The notes under the pieces: model-generated | What the model was told of the DNA's origin: nothing | Seen by the model: the letters and a program-made list of their open reading frames with translations, nothing else | Database searches by the model: none | Shown here: piece by piece, positions 10,026 to 20,171 of the stretch | Numbering within the stretch: position 1 is the first letter of the stretch | How the letters are laid out: the number at the start of each line of letters is the position of its first letter | Source of the DNA: Przewalskia tangutica | Taxonomy: Eukaryota > Streptophyta > Magnoliopsida > Solanales > Solanaceae | DNA length: 64,000 nt | Assembly (NCBI GenBank): GCA_029844215.1 | Contig: CM056732.1 | Location: 24,863,501-24,927,500 of the forward strand | Direction: 5' to 3' | Program-made: the position numbers and the translations under genes

Positions 10026-11518
10026 TCATCGGGGCATTCGACTACAGAAGCCAATCATCTTATTAGGAAGTTGGTGGAGCAGTATAGGGAGAGGATGAGA
10101 GACTTACATATGATTTTCATCGACCTCGAGAAGGTATACGACAAAGTCTCTAGGGAGGTTCTACAGAGATGTTTTGAGGATAGAGGTGTACCTATGGCGT
10201 ACACTAGGGCAATCAAGAATATGTATGATGGAGCCAAGATTAGGGTACAGATAGTACGAGGATACTCAGAGCACTTTCCAGTAATGACAAGGTTGTACCA
10301 AAGATTAGTTCTTCGCCCATTCTTATTTTCCTTTGTGATGGATGTACTGACGTGACGAATCCAAGGGATGTACCATGATGTATGTTATTAGCAGACGATA
10401 TAGTCTTGATTCATGAGACTCACATCGTAGTGAGCGTTAAGCTGGAGGTATGAAGACAGATTATGAAGTTTAAAGGTTTTAGGCTGAGTAGGACCAAGAC
10501 AAAATACTTGGAGTGCAAGTTCAATAACGGGAGCGACCATGATACAAGCGTGGAGGTGAGGCTTGGTACTCAGGTCATTCCAAAGAAAGGAAGTTTCAAG
10601 TACCTCGGGTCTATTATCTAAAAGAGTAGAGAGATTGATGATGATGGCACACATCGTATTGGGGCAGGGTGGATGAAATGGTAGGTCGCATCTGGATTCT
10701 TGTGCGATAAAAAGGTTCCACCAAAACTTAAAGGCAATTTCTATAAGGTGGTTGTTAGACCAACTATGTTGTATGGGGTGGAGTGTTGGCCAGTCAAGAC
10801 TTCGCACATCCAAGAGATGAAAGTTGCAGAGATGAGGATGTTGAGATGAATGTGTAGGCATACAAGGAGGTATATGCTTAGAAATGAGGATATCCGAGAC
10901 AGAGTGTGAGTGGCCTCAGTAGAGGATAAGATGCGGGAAGCGAGGTTGAGATGGTTCGGGCATGTGCAGAGGAGACACACAAATATCCTAGTGTGGAGGT
11001 GTGATAGGTTGGCTATGGACGGTTTCAGGAGGGATAGAGGTAGGCTGAAAAAATATTGAGGAGAGGTGATGCAACTTACTAAAGATATGACCTTAGATAG
11101 GGGGTTGTGGAGGACACATATTAGGGTAGAAGGGTAGTAGGAAGTTGAGCGTAGTCCTAGTTACGCTTATAAATTGGTAGTTATAGTATTATTATTGTAG
11201 GTCTGCTTAACCTATCATACTAGTAAGCACATTATTTCTATATAGCCACATGTCGTTTGATTTCTGCTGCAATGTGTTCTTTAGTGTACTTTGTTTATCT
11301 TATCTACCTGCGTTAGTTACTGCCTTTTTTTTCCAGAATGCACTATCTTGGCTTATTCGCTTTGGTTACCATCATTTTCATACTGCTTTAAATTGTTTGT
11401 CAGGGTCTAACCGTTTCTTGATTTGTTTGTGCTTATATTTTGTCTTGAGTAGAGGGTCTTTCAGAAACAACCGCTCTACCTACCAAGGTAGAGACAAGGT
11501 ATGCGTACACTCTACCCT
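10026..11518 (+). pseudogene. RTE-type LINE, 5'-truncated reverse transcriptase, first part
   Basis: The plus strand encodes the RT of a plant RTE LINE, beginning inside the RT fingers (STTEANHLIRKLVEQYRERM) and continuing DLHMIFIDLEKVYDKVSREV. After a stop at about 10355 other frames carry the catalytic FADD region (about 10385-10415), GFRLSRTKTKYLECKF (about 10470-10520), the C-terminal RPTMLYGVECWPVKT (about 10756-10800) and RLRWFGHVQRR (about 10943-10975). It has many stops and frameshifts. The 3' tail from about 11450 has the conserved GTAGAGACAAGGTATGCGTA box of these LINEs and is cut by a CACTA element at 11518. The truncated 5' end fits normal LINE integration. Confidence 0.9.
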
Positions 11519-11720
11519 CACTACAAAAAAAAGGACCTACCATGAGAGTTCGGGTGTGATGGTTTTAAAAACCGTCACACGTTATAACAGTTTTAGCATT
11601 GATTTTCTGGTCAATGAGTTTTTGTGACATGTATGTGACGGATTTTTTAACCTTCACAACTTTGTGACAACGGTGTGACAATTATTTCAACTATCACATG
11701 TTTTTGTGACGATTTTTAAA
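11519..11720 (+). repeat. CACTA left terminus and subterminal repeats
   Basis: After the terminal inverted repeat come GTGTGATGGTTTTAAAAACC with GTCACACG (11553-11580), GTGACGGATTTTTTAACC at about 11636, and related GTGACA and TGTGACGATTTT elements to 11715. Each contains a palindromic GTGACGG/CCGTCAC core. Confidence 0.85.
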
Positions 11721-11884
11721 ATACGAATTTAATTTTCATTTTTTTAAAATAATTTATACCCGACCCATTTTATTTCTAAACCCGTGATTCTAATTTTAAA
11801 CTTATTTCTTCATATATGCACTTGTTCTCTCCCAAATCGGCGATTTGAGCGATTTAGCCCTAATTTCTCTAATTTGCGGACTCA

Positions 11885-12730
11885 ATGGCTTCTCAGGCCA
11901 CCGGTCGTCCACCCACGGTGGTCGGCTGTCACACCACAACACTTTCGCAACACCCAGCACCTTCCAATCCCAACAACTTTCAAGTTTTAGACCCAAAAAA
12001 CCCGAACCCAACAATTATTAAATTGAACCCAAACGGTGCTTCAACGTCTCGGTTACCAGAAAAGGGTTCGACGACACTCCCCTTACCATCGACGAGACAC
12101 CAACAACCTTCCCAAACCAATAATTTTCTAAGTTTAAACCCAAAAACCCCTAAAATCTCTAAGACACGATTTGGGCAAAAATTACAACAATTTCGATATC
12201 TGACAAGAAACTGGTGCGATGGTGATTAAACAACAACATTCTAAGATTGTTCAAAATACCCCCATTGTGGAGTACTCCAAGGTTCTCAACTCTGCGCTCA
12301 ACAACCAAATCAGTTGTGGCACGGGTTCGACAAACACTAGCAATGTTGACAAGCATCCCAATTCAATCTCAATGAGTCATGATACTGCAGTAGATGGAAA
12401 TGGTGATGCTTCTACTTTACATTGTAATGCTATATCTGATGTTGCTGCATCTCAAGTGGTTGCTACATATGTTGGTGTTGATAATGAAGCAATGGTTATA
12501 GCCACTGGAAATGCAGTCTATAGGTTTGTTGAACTATAAACCACAGCTGCTGATGTTACAAATTATGGAAACAACACAACAACTTCTGTTACCTTCAATT
12601 CCAATCCGACGAGGCAGAATACTTAAGTTTTTGTTCCTCTTAAAATGCACACACACAACATCTCCGAGTGGAGTCGACGAGTCAAAACGTTGCCTCAGTT
12701 CGCTGCCCAAAAAGGTCGACAAATACATCT
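11885..12730 (+). CDS. Unrecognised exon-like coding sequence in CACTA
   Basis: Two overlapping plus-strand frames are open here: 11885-12229 (114 codons, Pro/Asn/Thr-rich, no known motif) and 12219-12539 (106 codons, with GDASTLHCNAISDVAASQVV). A third open segment to about 12715 ends in CTCCGAGTGGAGTCGACGAG and an AAAAAGGTCGAC that could be a splice donor. I do not recognise the product. It may be a poorly conserved CACTA accessory protein (TNPA-like) or captured host exons. No TNP2 motif is seen. The frame changes make a single intact protein unlikely. Confidence 0.35.
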
Positions 12731-13152
12731 CCTTTCACCTATTTTTTTATATTATTTCGGTGTTTATTTTTATATTACGATAGTTTGATTAGTTAACTAC
12801 TATTGTATGATGTATTTTGTTTATTCCGTTAAGCCTATGATCAGTATATTCGATTCTCTTCCATTATGTATCTACAATTCATCTTTAGTAGTTAATGTGT
12901 AGATTTGTTTGGTTTAAATGTGTATGTCGTGGATTTAGTTTTCTGATTGTTAAATACTTAAATTCCTTAAATGATCTAATCTATTGTTAGTCTTGCATAA
13001 GTGTTAAGATTTATAGTGGAGGATTTTGTAATTTCATCTTTTCAATGGTCTAAGCATTCCCTTTCCTTTTGCAGTCTTGGTTCAGAACCTGGCTTCCTGT
13101 GATGATAGGTGGATCATTCACATTCATAATGTCATTGATGTTGAAAACATAG
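12731..13152 (+). other. Intron-like stretch and possible captured transporter exon in CACTA
   Basis: The AT-rich sequence to about 13073 ends in a T-rich tract and CTTTTGCAG, a good 3' splice site. The following codons read FRTWLPVMIGGSFTFI (about 13081-13128). This resembles FGTRLPVVIGGSYTFV, a conserved segment recalled from nucleobase-ascorbate transporters. A stop follows soon, and Copia F is inserted at 13153. The rest of the transporter is not visible, so this could be one captured exon or chance resemblance. Confidence 0.35.
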
Positions 13153-13455
13153 TATTGAAGAATAATGATCTAATGTAATGTCCATTATTATAATTGTTGT
13201 ATAGTTACAAGGGTAAAATGGTCCTTCTACGTGTGAAGGGCAAGGATGCCATTTCCCTATATAGGATATTTTATATCCTACCGATTGCTTGTATCTTTCA
13301 CTTAACGCTTCACTTTTCATTTGTATCCATTCGAGAAGGTTCCTGATTCTCTCTGTCTTCTCCTTTAACTTCTTTGTCTATACATTTGAATCTCCATTAA
13401 AGAAGAGAACCAGGTGTTCGTGGCCTGGTTCTCAACACGACCAGTATCCTCAACA
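13153..13455 (+). repeat. 5' LTR of Copia F
   Basis: The LTR is 303 bp, from TATTGAAGAATAATG to CCTCAACA. It begins with TA rather than TG, and the 3' LTR shares this. A candidate TATA region is ATAGGATATTTTATATCC at about 13261-13278, suitable for driving the element transcript. Confidence 0.92.
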
Positions 13456-13467
13456 TGGTATCGTGAG
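13456..13467 (+). other. Primer binding site of Copia F
   Basis: TGGTATCGTGAG directly follows the LTR end. It is close to the common plant Copia site TGGTATCAGAGC, complementary to initiator tRNA-Met, with a change in the last third. Confidence 0.75.
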
Positions 13468-13818
13468 TTCGCAAGACGAACGATCTGACTCTCAAATTTT
13501 TTTTAGGGTTTCGTGGTCACAGATCTGTTCTTGACTGATTCCTTAGGGTTTCGCTTCCATTGAACCACTTTTACAAGATTTGTTAAGACTATGAGGTGTT
13601 TCAACAAAGGATTCATATAGAGTTGTTGAAGAACCACACATGCAAGGTATGACGAACTCATAGATCTGCAGATCTTGTTGGAAAAACTCAGCCCGAAGAC
13701 TGGATCTATCGATTTCTGACTACCCTACGGTTATCTACTCTCTCATATTTTTTTTTTTTTTGAATCTGACTATTCCTCTATATTGATTTGTTACTGTCCT
13801 TTATACTGAAATCCAAGC

Positions 13819-16800
13819 ATGGGAAGCCGAATTGAAGCACACTCTGGAGAAACAAGTACGGAGATGGTCACTATTGACCACAATCATCCACTGTACTTGT
13901 TTCCCTCAGATGCTCCTGGCTCCCTATCTGTTGGGATCACCCTAAATGGCATGGATAACTACTCGATTTGGAGTAGAGCCATGAAGTTAGCCCTATTAGG
14001 AAAGAATAAGTTAGGGTTTATTGATGGTAGTGTACGAAAAGAAAGTCTGCATGGAAACTTGACACAAATATGGGAGCGATGTAACGCGATAGTTGTGTCT
14101 TGGCTAATGGGGAACGTAAACAAAAACCTACTCACTGGAATGTTGTATAACTCTGACTCTTACACTATCTGGGAAGAACTGAAAGAAAGATTTGACAAAG
14201 TGAATAGTTCTAGAACCTTCCAATTACATAAAGAAATTGTCTCTATGCGACAAGGACAACTGTCCATGTCATTATATTACTCTAGACTCAAAGATCTGTG
14301 GGATGAGTATGACTCCATCATGCCAGCCCCATCTTGTTGCCCAAAATCCAAGGAATTTGTGGATCACTCCCAACACCAAAGGCTGTTGCAATTCCTGATG
14401 GGTGTAGATGATAGCTATAGCCAAATAAGAAGCCAAATCCTCTTGATGCAACCAGTGCCCTCACTAAATCAAGTATACGCTATGATGAATCAAGAGGAAA
14501 GCCAGAGGATGATGCTTGGATCCAGTGGTAGGGCAATCCATGAGGCAATGGAACTATCAGCCATGTCCACTTCTAAAAATTGGGTCAACAGAGGGGGTAA
14601 TGGAGCTGGAAATAAGAAGAAGAGTTACAATCCAAATGCCTTTTGTGATCACTGTAAGATCAAAGGGCACTTCCAGGTGGATTGCTATAAATTGATGAAG
14701 TGTGGCTATTGCAAGAAGACTGGACATGTAGAAGATGATTGCTACACTCTTCATGGATATCCAGACAACTTCAAAAATAAAGGGAAAAAGGCTTATCTAG
14801 TCACAGGAGGCAACACAGTACATGAGAACCAAACACATGGCAAACTTGCTCAATCCATTTCAACTGAAGCAATGTCATACAGTCAGTTTACACCTGCACA
14901 ACATCAGAAACTTCTTGCTATACTGGAGAGCAAGGAACTCCAACACATCAATGTAAACTTGGCAGGTAAGTATGCCTCTGACTCGAAAGGTTTGGTAAAA
15001 TGGATAGTAGACACAGGAGCCACTAATCATATGATCACTGATCAAAGACACTTACACACCACTGTCTTGACAGAGGGATCAGGGAAGGTACAGCTACCAA
15101 CAGGGGATTCAGCCAAAATCTCAACTGTTGGGGAGTATCATCTGGGTGGAGGTGATACACTTAAAGGAGTCTTATGTGTACCATCTTTTAAGTTTAATCT
15201 CTTGTCCATATCAAAACTGACTAAAGATCTGAACTGTAGTGTCATTTTTTTTCCAAAATATTGTGTCTTTCAGGACCTCTCATCTGGCAAGGTGAGGGGG
15301 ATTGGTAATGAGGAGAATGGTTTATACACTCTCTCTCTGGATGTACAGAATAAGGGAGGGGAGTTGAAGAGATGCATGTCAGCAGCAAAGGATGATGCAG
15401 TGATTTGGCATCAGAGACTTTGCCATGTGCCCATGGCAGTCCTGAAGAAACTTGATTTTTTTAGAAAGAATGGTCCATTTGTCCTTAACAACTGTGAAGT
15501 CTGTCCTTTAGCAAGACAGACTAGAGTTCCTTTTAATACCAGTCACAGTAGAGCTACTAAAGCATTTCAGCTACTACACATGGATGTATGGGGTCCATAT
15601 AAAGTTGAAACTATAAATGGAATGAAATACTTTCTAACCATTGTGGATGACTACTCTAGATGGACCTGGCTTTTCTTAATAAGATTAAAATCTGATGTAT
15701 TCTCTACAATCAAAGATTTTTTGCTTAAGGTCAACACACAGTTTGAAACCAAAGTTCAAAAAATCAGATCTGATAATGGCCTTGAATTCTTTAATCACAG
15801 TTGTAGTAACCTTTTCTCACAGTTTGGTATTATTCATGAAAGTTCCTGTCCATATACACCACAACAAAATGGTGTAGTTGAAAGGAAACATAGACACATC
15901 CTTGAAATAGCCAGGGCCATCAAAATACAAGGAGGATTCCCAGATAAATTTTGGGGATTCTGTGTGGAAAATGCTGTATACATTCTTAACAGAGTCCCTT
16001 CCACTGCCATAAAAGACAGGTCCCCTTTTGAGATGCTATATAATAGGACACCACAACTTAATCACCTTAGGGTATTAGGATGTCTGTGTTTTGCCACTGC
16101 CCTACCCAGATATGACAAATTTAGCCCAAGAGCTGTGAGGTCCATACTTATTGGTTACAGTTCAACTCAAAAGGGATACAAATTGTATAATATGGAAAAC
16201 AATACTGTTTTTGTTAGCAGGGATGTGCAGTTCATGGAGCAATGTTTTCCATTCAAAGGCAGCACTATTGAAGAAGTTAATCACATTACATCAAAGGAGA
16301 TGTTCTGCTATGAAAACTTGGCTCCTCACCATCAGATCACTTTGCATGAGGCTATCCAGGACATCCCTGGTCAGGATCAGCATACAACAGAGTCAACAGA
16401 GCTTGACAATACAATACCACCATGTTCTGAGGGTGCAAGAAAATCAGCAAGGACCAGCAGACCCCCTATTTGGCACAAAGATTACATTACAACTCTTAAT
16501 TCCTCTGCTTGTTTATACCCTGTCTCTGACACTGTTTCTTATTCTCATCTGTCAACAGGATATCAGAACTTTGTTGCCCAGGCCTCCCTTGACACAGAAC
16601 CGACCAACTATTCAGTGGCAGCCAAGGATCCAAGATGGGTTGAGGCAATGAAAGCAGAAATCCAGGCTCTTGAAGACAATGGCACCTGGCAATTAGTGAC
16701 ATTACCAGCAGGAAAGAAGGCAATAGGATGTCGATGGGTGTACAAGATAAAGCACAAAGCAACTGGTGAGGTGGAAAGGTTCAAGGCCAGACTGGTAGCA

Positions 16801-17352
16801 AAAGGTTACAACCAGAAGGAGGGGATGGACTACCAAGAAACATTCTCACCAGTGGTGAAGATGGCCACTGTGAGAGCTGTGATCTCTCTCGCATCAGCAC
16901 AACAGTGGACAATCCATCAAATGGATGTCTACAATGCCTTTCTGCAAGGAGATCTCCATGAAGAGGTGTACATGCAGATCCCAGATGGTTTTGGTCACAA
17001 CAACATAGACAGAAAGAAACAGGTGTGTCGACTGCAGAAGTCCCTTTATGGCTTAAAGCAGGCATCAAGACAATGGAACATCAAACTGACCACAGCCCTT
17101 GTCTCATCTGGTTTCAAACAAAGCATCAGAGATTACTCCCTTTTTACCAAGCAACAAAATGATAGCATTGTGATAATTTTGATTTATGTGGATGATCTGT
17201 TGATTACAGGGAATGATTCAACTCTGATTCAGGTCACCAAAGAAACACTGCGATACTTTAAGGTCGAGGATGCGGGTGAGTTGAGATTTTTCTTGGCATT
17301 GAGTTTGCAAGAACTCGCCGGTATTCTCACGATCAAAGGAAGTACGCTTTAG
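13819..17352 (+). CDS. Copia F gag-pol polyprotein, open but C-terminally cut
   Basis: The 1177-codon frame starts at ATG 13819, about 350 bp after the primer site. Domains in order are: gag (about 25-230, with NYSIWSRAMKLALLGKNKLG); two CX2CX4HX4C zinc knuckles at 276-289 and 295-308; protease DTGATNH at 398; GAG-pre-integrase with WHQRLCH and CEVCPLARQ (about 530-575); integrase with D589, D652 and E688, where 35 residues separate the last two; and RT from about 950 with YVDD at 1123-1126. All catalytic residues are present. The frame shifts at about 17300, after ELRFFL, so RNase H is lost from this frame. Copia polyproteins usually reach about 1300-1450 residues. Confidence 0.93.
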   Translation: MGSRIEAHSGETSTEMVTIDHNHPLYLFPSDAPGSLSVGITLNGMDNYSIWSRAMKLALLGKNKLGFIDGSVRKESLHGNLTQIWERCNAIVVSWLMGNVNKNLLTGMLYNSDSYTIWEELKERFDKVNSSRTFQLHKEIVSMRQGQLSMSLYYSRLKDLWDEYDSIMPAPSCCPKSKEFVDHSQHQRLLQFLMGVDDSYSQIRSQILLMQPVPSLNQVYAMMNQEESQRMMLGSSGRAIHEAMELSAMSTSKNWVNRGGNGAGNKKKSYNPNAFCDHCKIKGHFQVDCYKLMKCGYCKKTGHVEDDCYTLHGYPDNFKNKGKKAYLVTGGNTVHENQTHGKLAQSISTEAMSYSQFTPAQHQKLLAILESKELQHINVNLAGKYASDSKGLVKWIVDTGATNHMITDQRHLHTTVLTEGSGKVQLPTGDSAKISTVGEYHLGGGDTLKGVLCVPSFKFNLLSISKLTKDLNCSVIFFPKYCVFQDLSSGKVRGIGNEENGLYTLSLDVQNKGGELKRCMSAAKDDAVIWHQRLCHVPMAVLKKLDFFRKNGPFVLNNCEVCPLARQTRVPFNTSHSRATKAFQLLHMDVWGPYKVETINGMKYFLTIVDDYSRWTWLFLIRLKSDVFSTIKDFLLKVNTQFETKVQKIRSDNGLEFFNHSCSNLFSQFGIIHESSCPYTPQQNGVVERKHRHILEIARAIKIQGGFPDKFWGFCVENAVYILNRVPSTAIKDRSPFEMLYNRTPQLNHLRVLGCLCFATALPRYDKFSPRAVRSILIGYSSTQKGYKLYNMENNTVFVSRDVQFMEQCFPFKGSTIEEVNHITSKEMFCYENLAPHHQITLHEAIQDIPGQDQHTTESTELDNTIPPCSEGARKSARTSRPPIWHKDYITTLNSSACLYPVSDTVSYSHLSTGYQNFVAQASLDTEPTNYSVAAKDPRWVEAMKAEIQALEDNGTWQLVTLPAGKKAIGCRWVYKIKHKATGEVERFKARLVAKGYNQKEGMDYQETFSPVVKMATVRAVISLASAQQWTIHQMDVYNAFLQGDLHEEVYMQIPDGFGHNNIDRKKQVCRLQKSLYGLKQASRQWNIKLTTALVSSGFKQSIRDYSLFTKQQNDSIVIILIYVDDLLITGNDSTLIQVTKETLRYFKVEDAGELRFFLALSLQELAGILTIKGSTL

Positions 17353-18150
17353 AGTCGATATCCGACATGGTCTCAGTGCAAAACCCGCCATTCCCCACGG
17401 ATGTGAATCGAACTTTACCACCATTGAATTTGATGATCATTTGGCATGAATTAATGACTCAACTAGACCTCAACCAGCCAGTGATGTTGATATGTTGAAA
17501 GATCCTGATTTCGTGGCGCTTATTGGGCGACTCGCACACGACCACCACTAGACCAGATATCGCGCTTGTCAGACATCGTTTTAGCCGCCTACGACGCACC
17601 TAAAGTGTCACACATGGAGGTCGGTTCATGAGTTGTCAGTTTGTAAAGAGAGAACTGTGGCTAGGAATTTTTCTCGCCCAGTTCCCCAACTCAAGGTATT
17701 CAGTGATGCTGATTGGGGTTCCTGCGTGAATAGTTGAAGGTCAATAACTGGTTACGTGGTTATGCATGACTCTTCACCCATCTCATGGAAGTCAAAAACA
17801 AGACACGCTTTCTGAGCTCGCGAGTGAATATAGGGCTATGGCGGCTTGAGCAGTAGTATGGATTGTTGGCCTATTTCAAGACCTTGGTGTTAAGATTCGC
17901 ACACGGTCTCGGTGTATCTGACAAAGAAGTCCGCCATTCAGATAGTGCAAATCCAGTCTTCCACGAGACCAAGCACATCGACATAGATTGCCATTTCATT
18001 CGGAAAAGATACGACCGGTCTCATCAATATCAGATACATACCCCGGAACAACAGCCTGCTGACTTGCTCACCAAACCTCTTGGTCGACAACAACATTCGT
18101 TCCTGCTTTCCAAGCTAGGACTGAAAAATATTTTCATACCTCCTAGCTTG
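17353..18150 (+). pseudogene. Copia F RNase H region, frameshifted
   Basis: The remainder of pol is recognisable in scattered frames: KYALESISDM at about 17340-17370, FSDADWGSC at about 17700-17728, SITGYVVMHDSSPISWKSK at about 17737-17793, and the C-terminus HIDID, QQPADLLTKPLGRQQ at about 17977-18090. Several frameshifts and stops lie within 800 bp, while the preceding 3.5 kb is clean. The damage is strongly uneven along the element. Confidence 0.85.
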
Positions 18151-18157
18151 AGGGGGG
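18150..18157 (+). other. Polypurine tract of Copia F
   Basis: GAGGGGGG lies immediately before the TATTG start of the 3' LTR, the expected plus-strand primer position. Confidence 0.9.
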
Positions 18158-18461
18158 TATTGAAGAATAATGATCTAATGTAATGTCCATTATTATAATT
18201 GTTGTATAGTTACAAGGGTAAAATGGTTCTTCTACGTGTGAAGGGCAAGGATGCCATTTCCCTATATAGGATATTTTATATCCTACCGATTGCTTGTATC
18301 TTTCACTTAACGCTTCACTTTTCATTTGTATCCATTCGAGAAGGTTCTTGATTCTCTCTGTCTTCTCCTTTAACTTCTTTGTCTATACATTTGAATCTCC
18401 ATTAAAGAAGAGAACCAGGTGTTCGTGGCCTGGTTCTCAACACAGATCTGTATCCTCAACA
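18158..18461 (+). repeat. 3' LTR of Copia F
   Basis: The LTR is 304 bp, with the same TATTG start and CAACA end as the 5' LTR. Differences are few: two C/T changes and a small cluster near CAACACAGATCTG against CAACACGACCAG. Confidence 0.92.
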
Positions 18462-19090
18462 CATAGCTTCTAATATGTGATATAAAAGATCAAAGGTAAT
18501 GATAGAAGTTGTGTTTCGAGGATTTTAGGTCAACTACAATTTGATGTTGTGTATTAACTTTGTGTCTCATTGAACTCATCTCTAAAGAATTCATAGGTCT
18601 GAAGTTCCACACCTTGGTGCAATTAATGATATTTCAAATACTTGTCAAAACGAAAAGCTTACTTGTTTCTCTACCAAGGGGATTATCCACCCAGTATCTT
18701 TGCAGTTCATCTCGGTAGAAAATTATCTGTTAAGTTATTAATATTGACTAGAACAATCAGTTCTTTGGATAATGTTAATGTTTCATAACTAGGATTTACG
18801 TCTCTACCCGAAGTAAGCTTTTCTGGTATCTATTTTATGGAAATTTAGATACCATCTGTTTTTTTTTTGTAACGTTACTTCTAACTATAGTTTTCAAGAT
18901 CCTGAACATGGGTGATGCTGCAACTTAGCATCAATGACGTGGAAACTGTAGAACGTTTTTGATCTATAGTTTTAACTGTTGGGGTGTCTGAAGTTTGATT
19001 GTTTTTTCTGAGGTTGTCCTTTTTTTCTAGGTCTTGCTTGGTGAAAGTCATGTGATTCACATAGACAGATACTACCTTGGCTTCTTCTGT
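18462..19090 (+). other. CACTA internal sequence right of Copia F, no clear gene
   Basis: This AT-rich sequence has no long frame. It continues the region interrupted at 13152 and looks like intron or untranslated sequence. I see no transposase motif. Confidence 0.5.
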
Positions 19091-19097
19091 GTTTTAA

Positions 19098-19375
19098 TGC
19101 CCACTGTTGCTATTTTTGGGCCAATTTACTGCTGTTGTTTGGCCATTTTCACTGTTGTTTGTGCCCCAATTTACTGCTGTTGTTTGGCCATTTTCACTGC
19201 TGTTTTTGCTCCAATTTACTTCCGTTGTTTGGCCATTTTCACTGCTGTTTTTGCTCCAATTTACTGCTGTTGTTTGGCCATTTTCACTGTTGTTCCAATT
19301 CACTGCTGTTGTTTGGCCATTTTCACTGTTGTTTTTAGGCCATTTTCACTGTTGTTTTTAGGCCATTTTGCTGCT
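19098..19375. repeat. About 45-bp minisatellite in CACTA
   Basis: About six units share CTGTTGTTTGGCCATTTTCACTG preceded by a GCTCCAATTTA or GCCCCAATTTA segment. Unit length is about 45 bp, shortening to about 30 bp at the right end. Because 45 is a multiple of three, several frames stay open across it; these are repeat artefacts, not genes. Confidence 0.9.
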
Positions 19376-19429
19376 ATACTTTGAGAAATGGATGTTATAC
19401 CTTGAAATTAACAGATTGCTACACTTGTG

Positions 19430-19615
19430 AAAATATCACTGATTCGAACGAGATACTACACTTAGGCCGATGAAATTGAAATTGAGGCGTGTCCCTTCGA
19501 TTTTGGTTATTTACTGATTTGAACACATATACTACACTTAGGCAAATGAAATTGAAATTGAGGCCGCGTCCCTTCAGTTTTGGTTATTTACTGATTTGAA
19601 CAAGATACTACATTT
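19430..19615. repeat. About 83-bp tandem repeat in CACTA
   Basis: Two and a half units contain ACTGATT-GAAC, ATACTACACTTAGGC, GAAATTGAAATTGAGGC, TCCCTTC and TTTTGGTTATTT. Units differ by small changes. Non-coding. Confidence 0.85.
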
Positions 19616-20068
19616 GGGATGATGAGAATAATTAATTTGAGTCTATGACCCTTCCGGAAAGGTTGTCCCTCGGTTTGCTTTCCTTCGGAAAAGGACGATG
19701 ATGACACTTATGGATTCTTTTCATATATATATATACCGGATACCGACATGCTTGGCATGACGATTAGATTGATTGACGAGTCATTAGTTCGCAGCTATGA
19801 CTTGTTTGGGATGTCCCTTTACAAAATATAGATCTGAGCCCTGCGTAACCAAAACCTATACGATTTTGTGTGGATCCGAAGGTTTTTCTATTTGCATTCA
19901 TTCATTACTAACGATCTTTTCTTTTACTTTTTTTGCGAAGAAATAACTACAAAGGCGAAAGAAGGCAGGATTGACGTATCTCCGCCCGAAGTTCAAAGAC
20001 AATATTACTATGTTTAAACGACGAGAGATGACGAACACCCATATAATCCTCAGTACGTCATCATAATT

Positions 20069-20090
20069 ATATATATATATATATATATAA
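20069..20090. repeat. Short (TA)n run
   Basis: An AT dinucleotide run of about 22 bp lies in non-coding CACTA sequence. Confidence 0.9.
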
Positions 20091-20171
20091 AGTCTTTTTA
20101 GGCTCAATTATTTACTTTATTGGAGGTTTTATTGGAGATCTTAATTGAGTAGTCATTTTTCTTGTTATCTT

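Larger units (their letters stand above)
13153..18461 (+). mobile_element. Copia F, complete LTR retrotransposon
   Basis: The 5' LTR is 13153-13455 and the 3' LTR 18158-18461. A methionine-type primer site lies at 13456, a GAGGGGGG tract before the 3' LTR, and a perfect 5 bp target duplication CATAG at 13148-13152 and 18462-18466. The internal region has a long gag-pol frame on the plus strand. The LTRs differ at only a handful of sites, so the insertion is fairly recent compared with most others here. Confidence 0.95.

Noticed and set aside
10388..10861. 157-codon minus-strand frame opposite the LINE
   Set aside because: Plus strand is clearly RTE reverse transcriptase; the antisense frame is a shadow.
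19034..19384. Cysteine-rich open frames (CCCLAIFT repeats)
   Set aside because: They follow the 45-bp minisatellite and are open in several frames on both strands.
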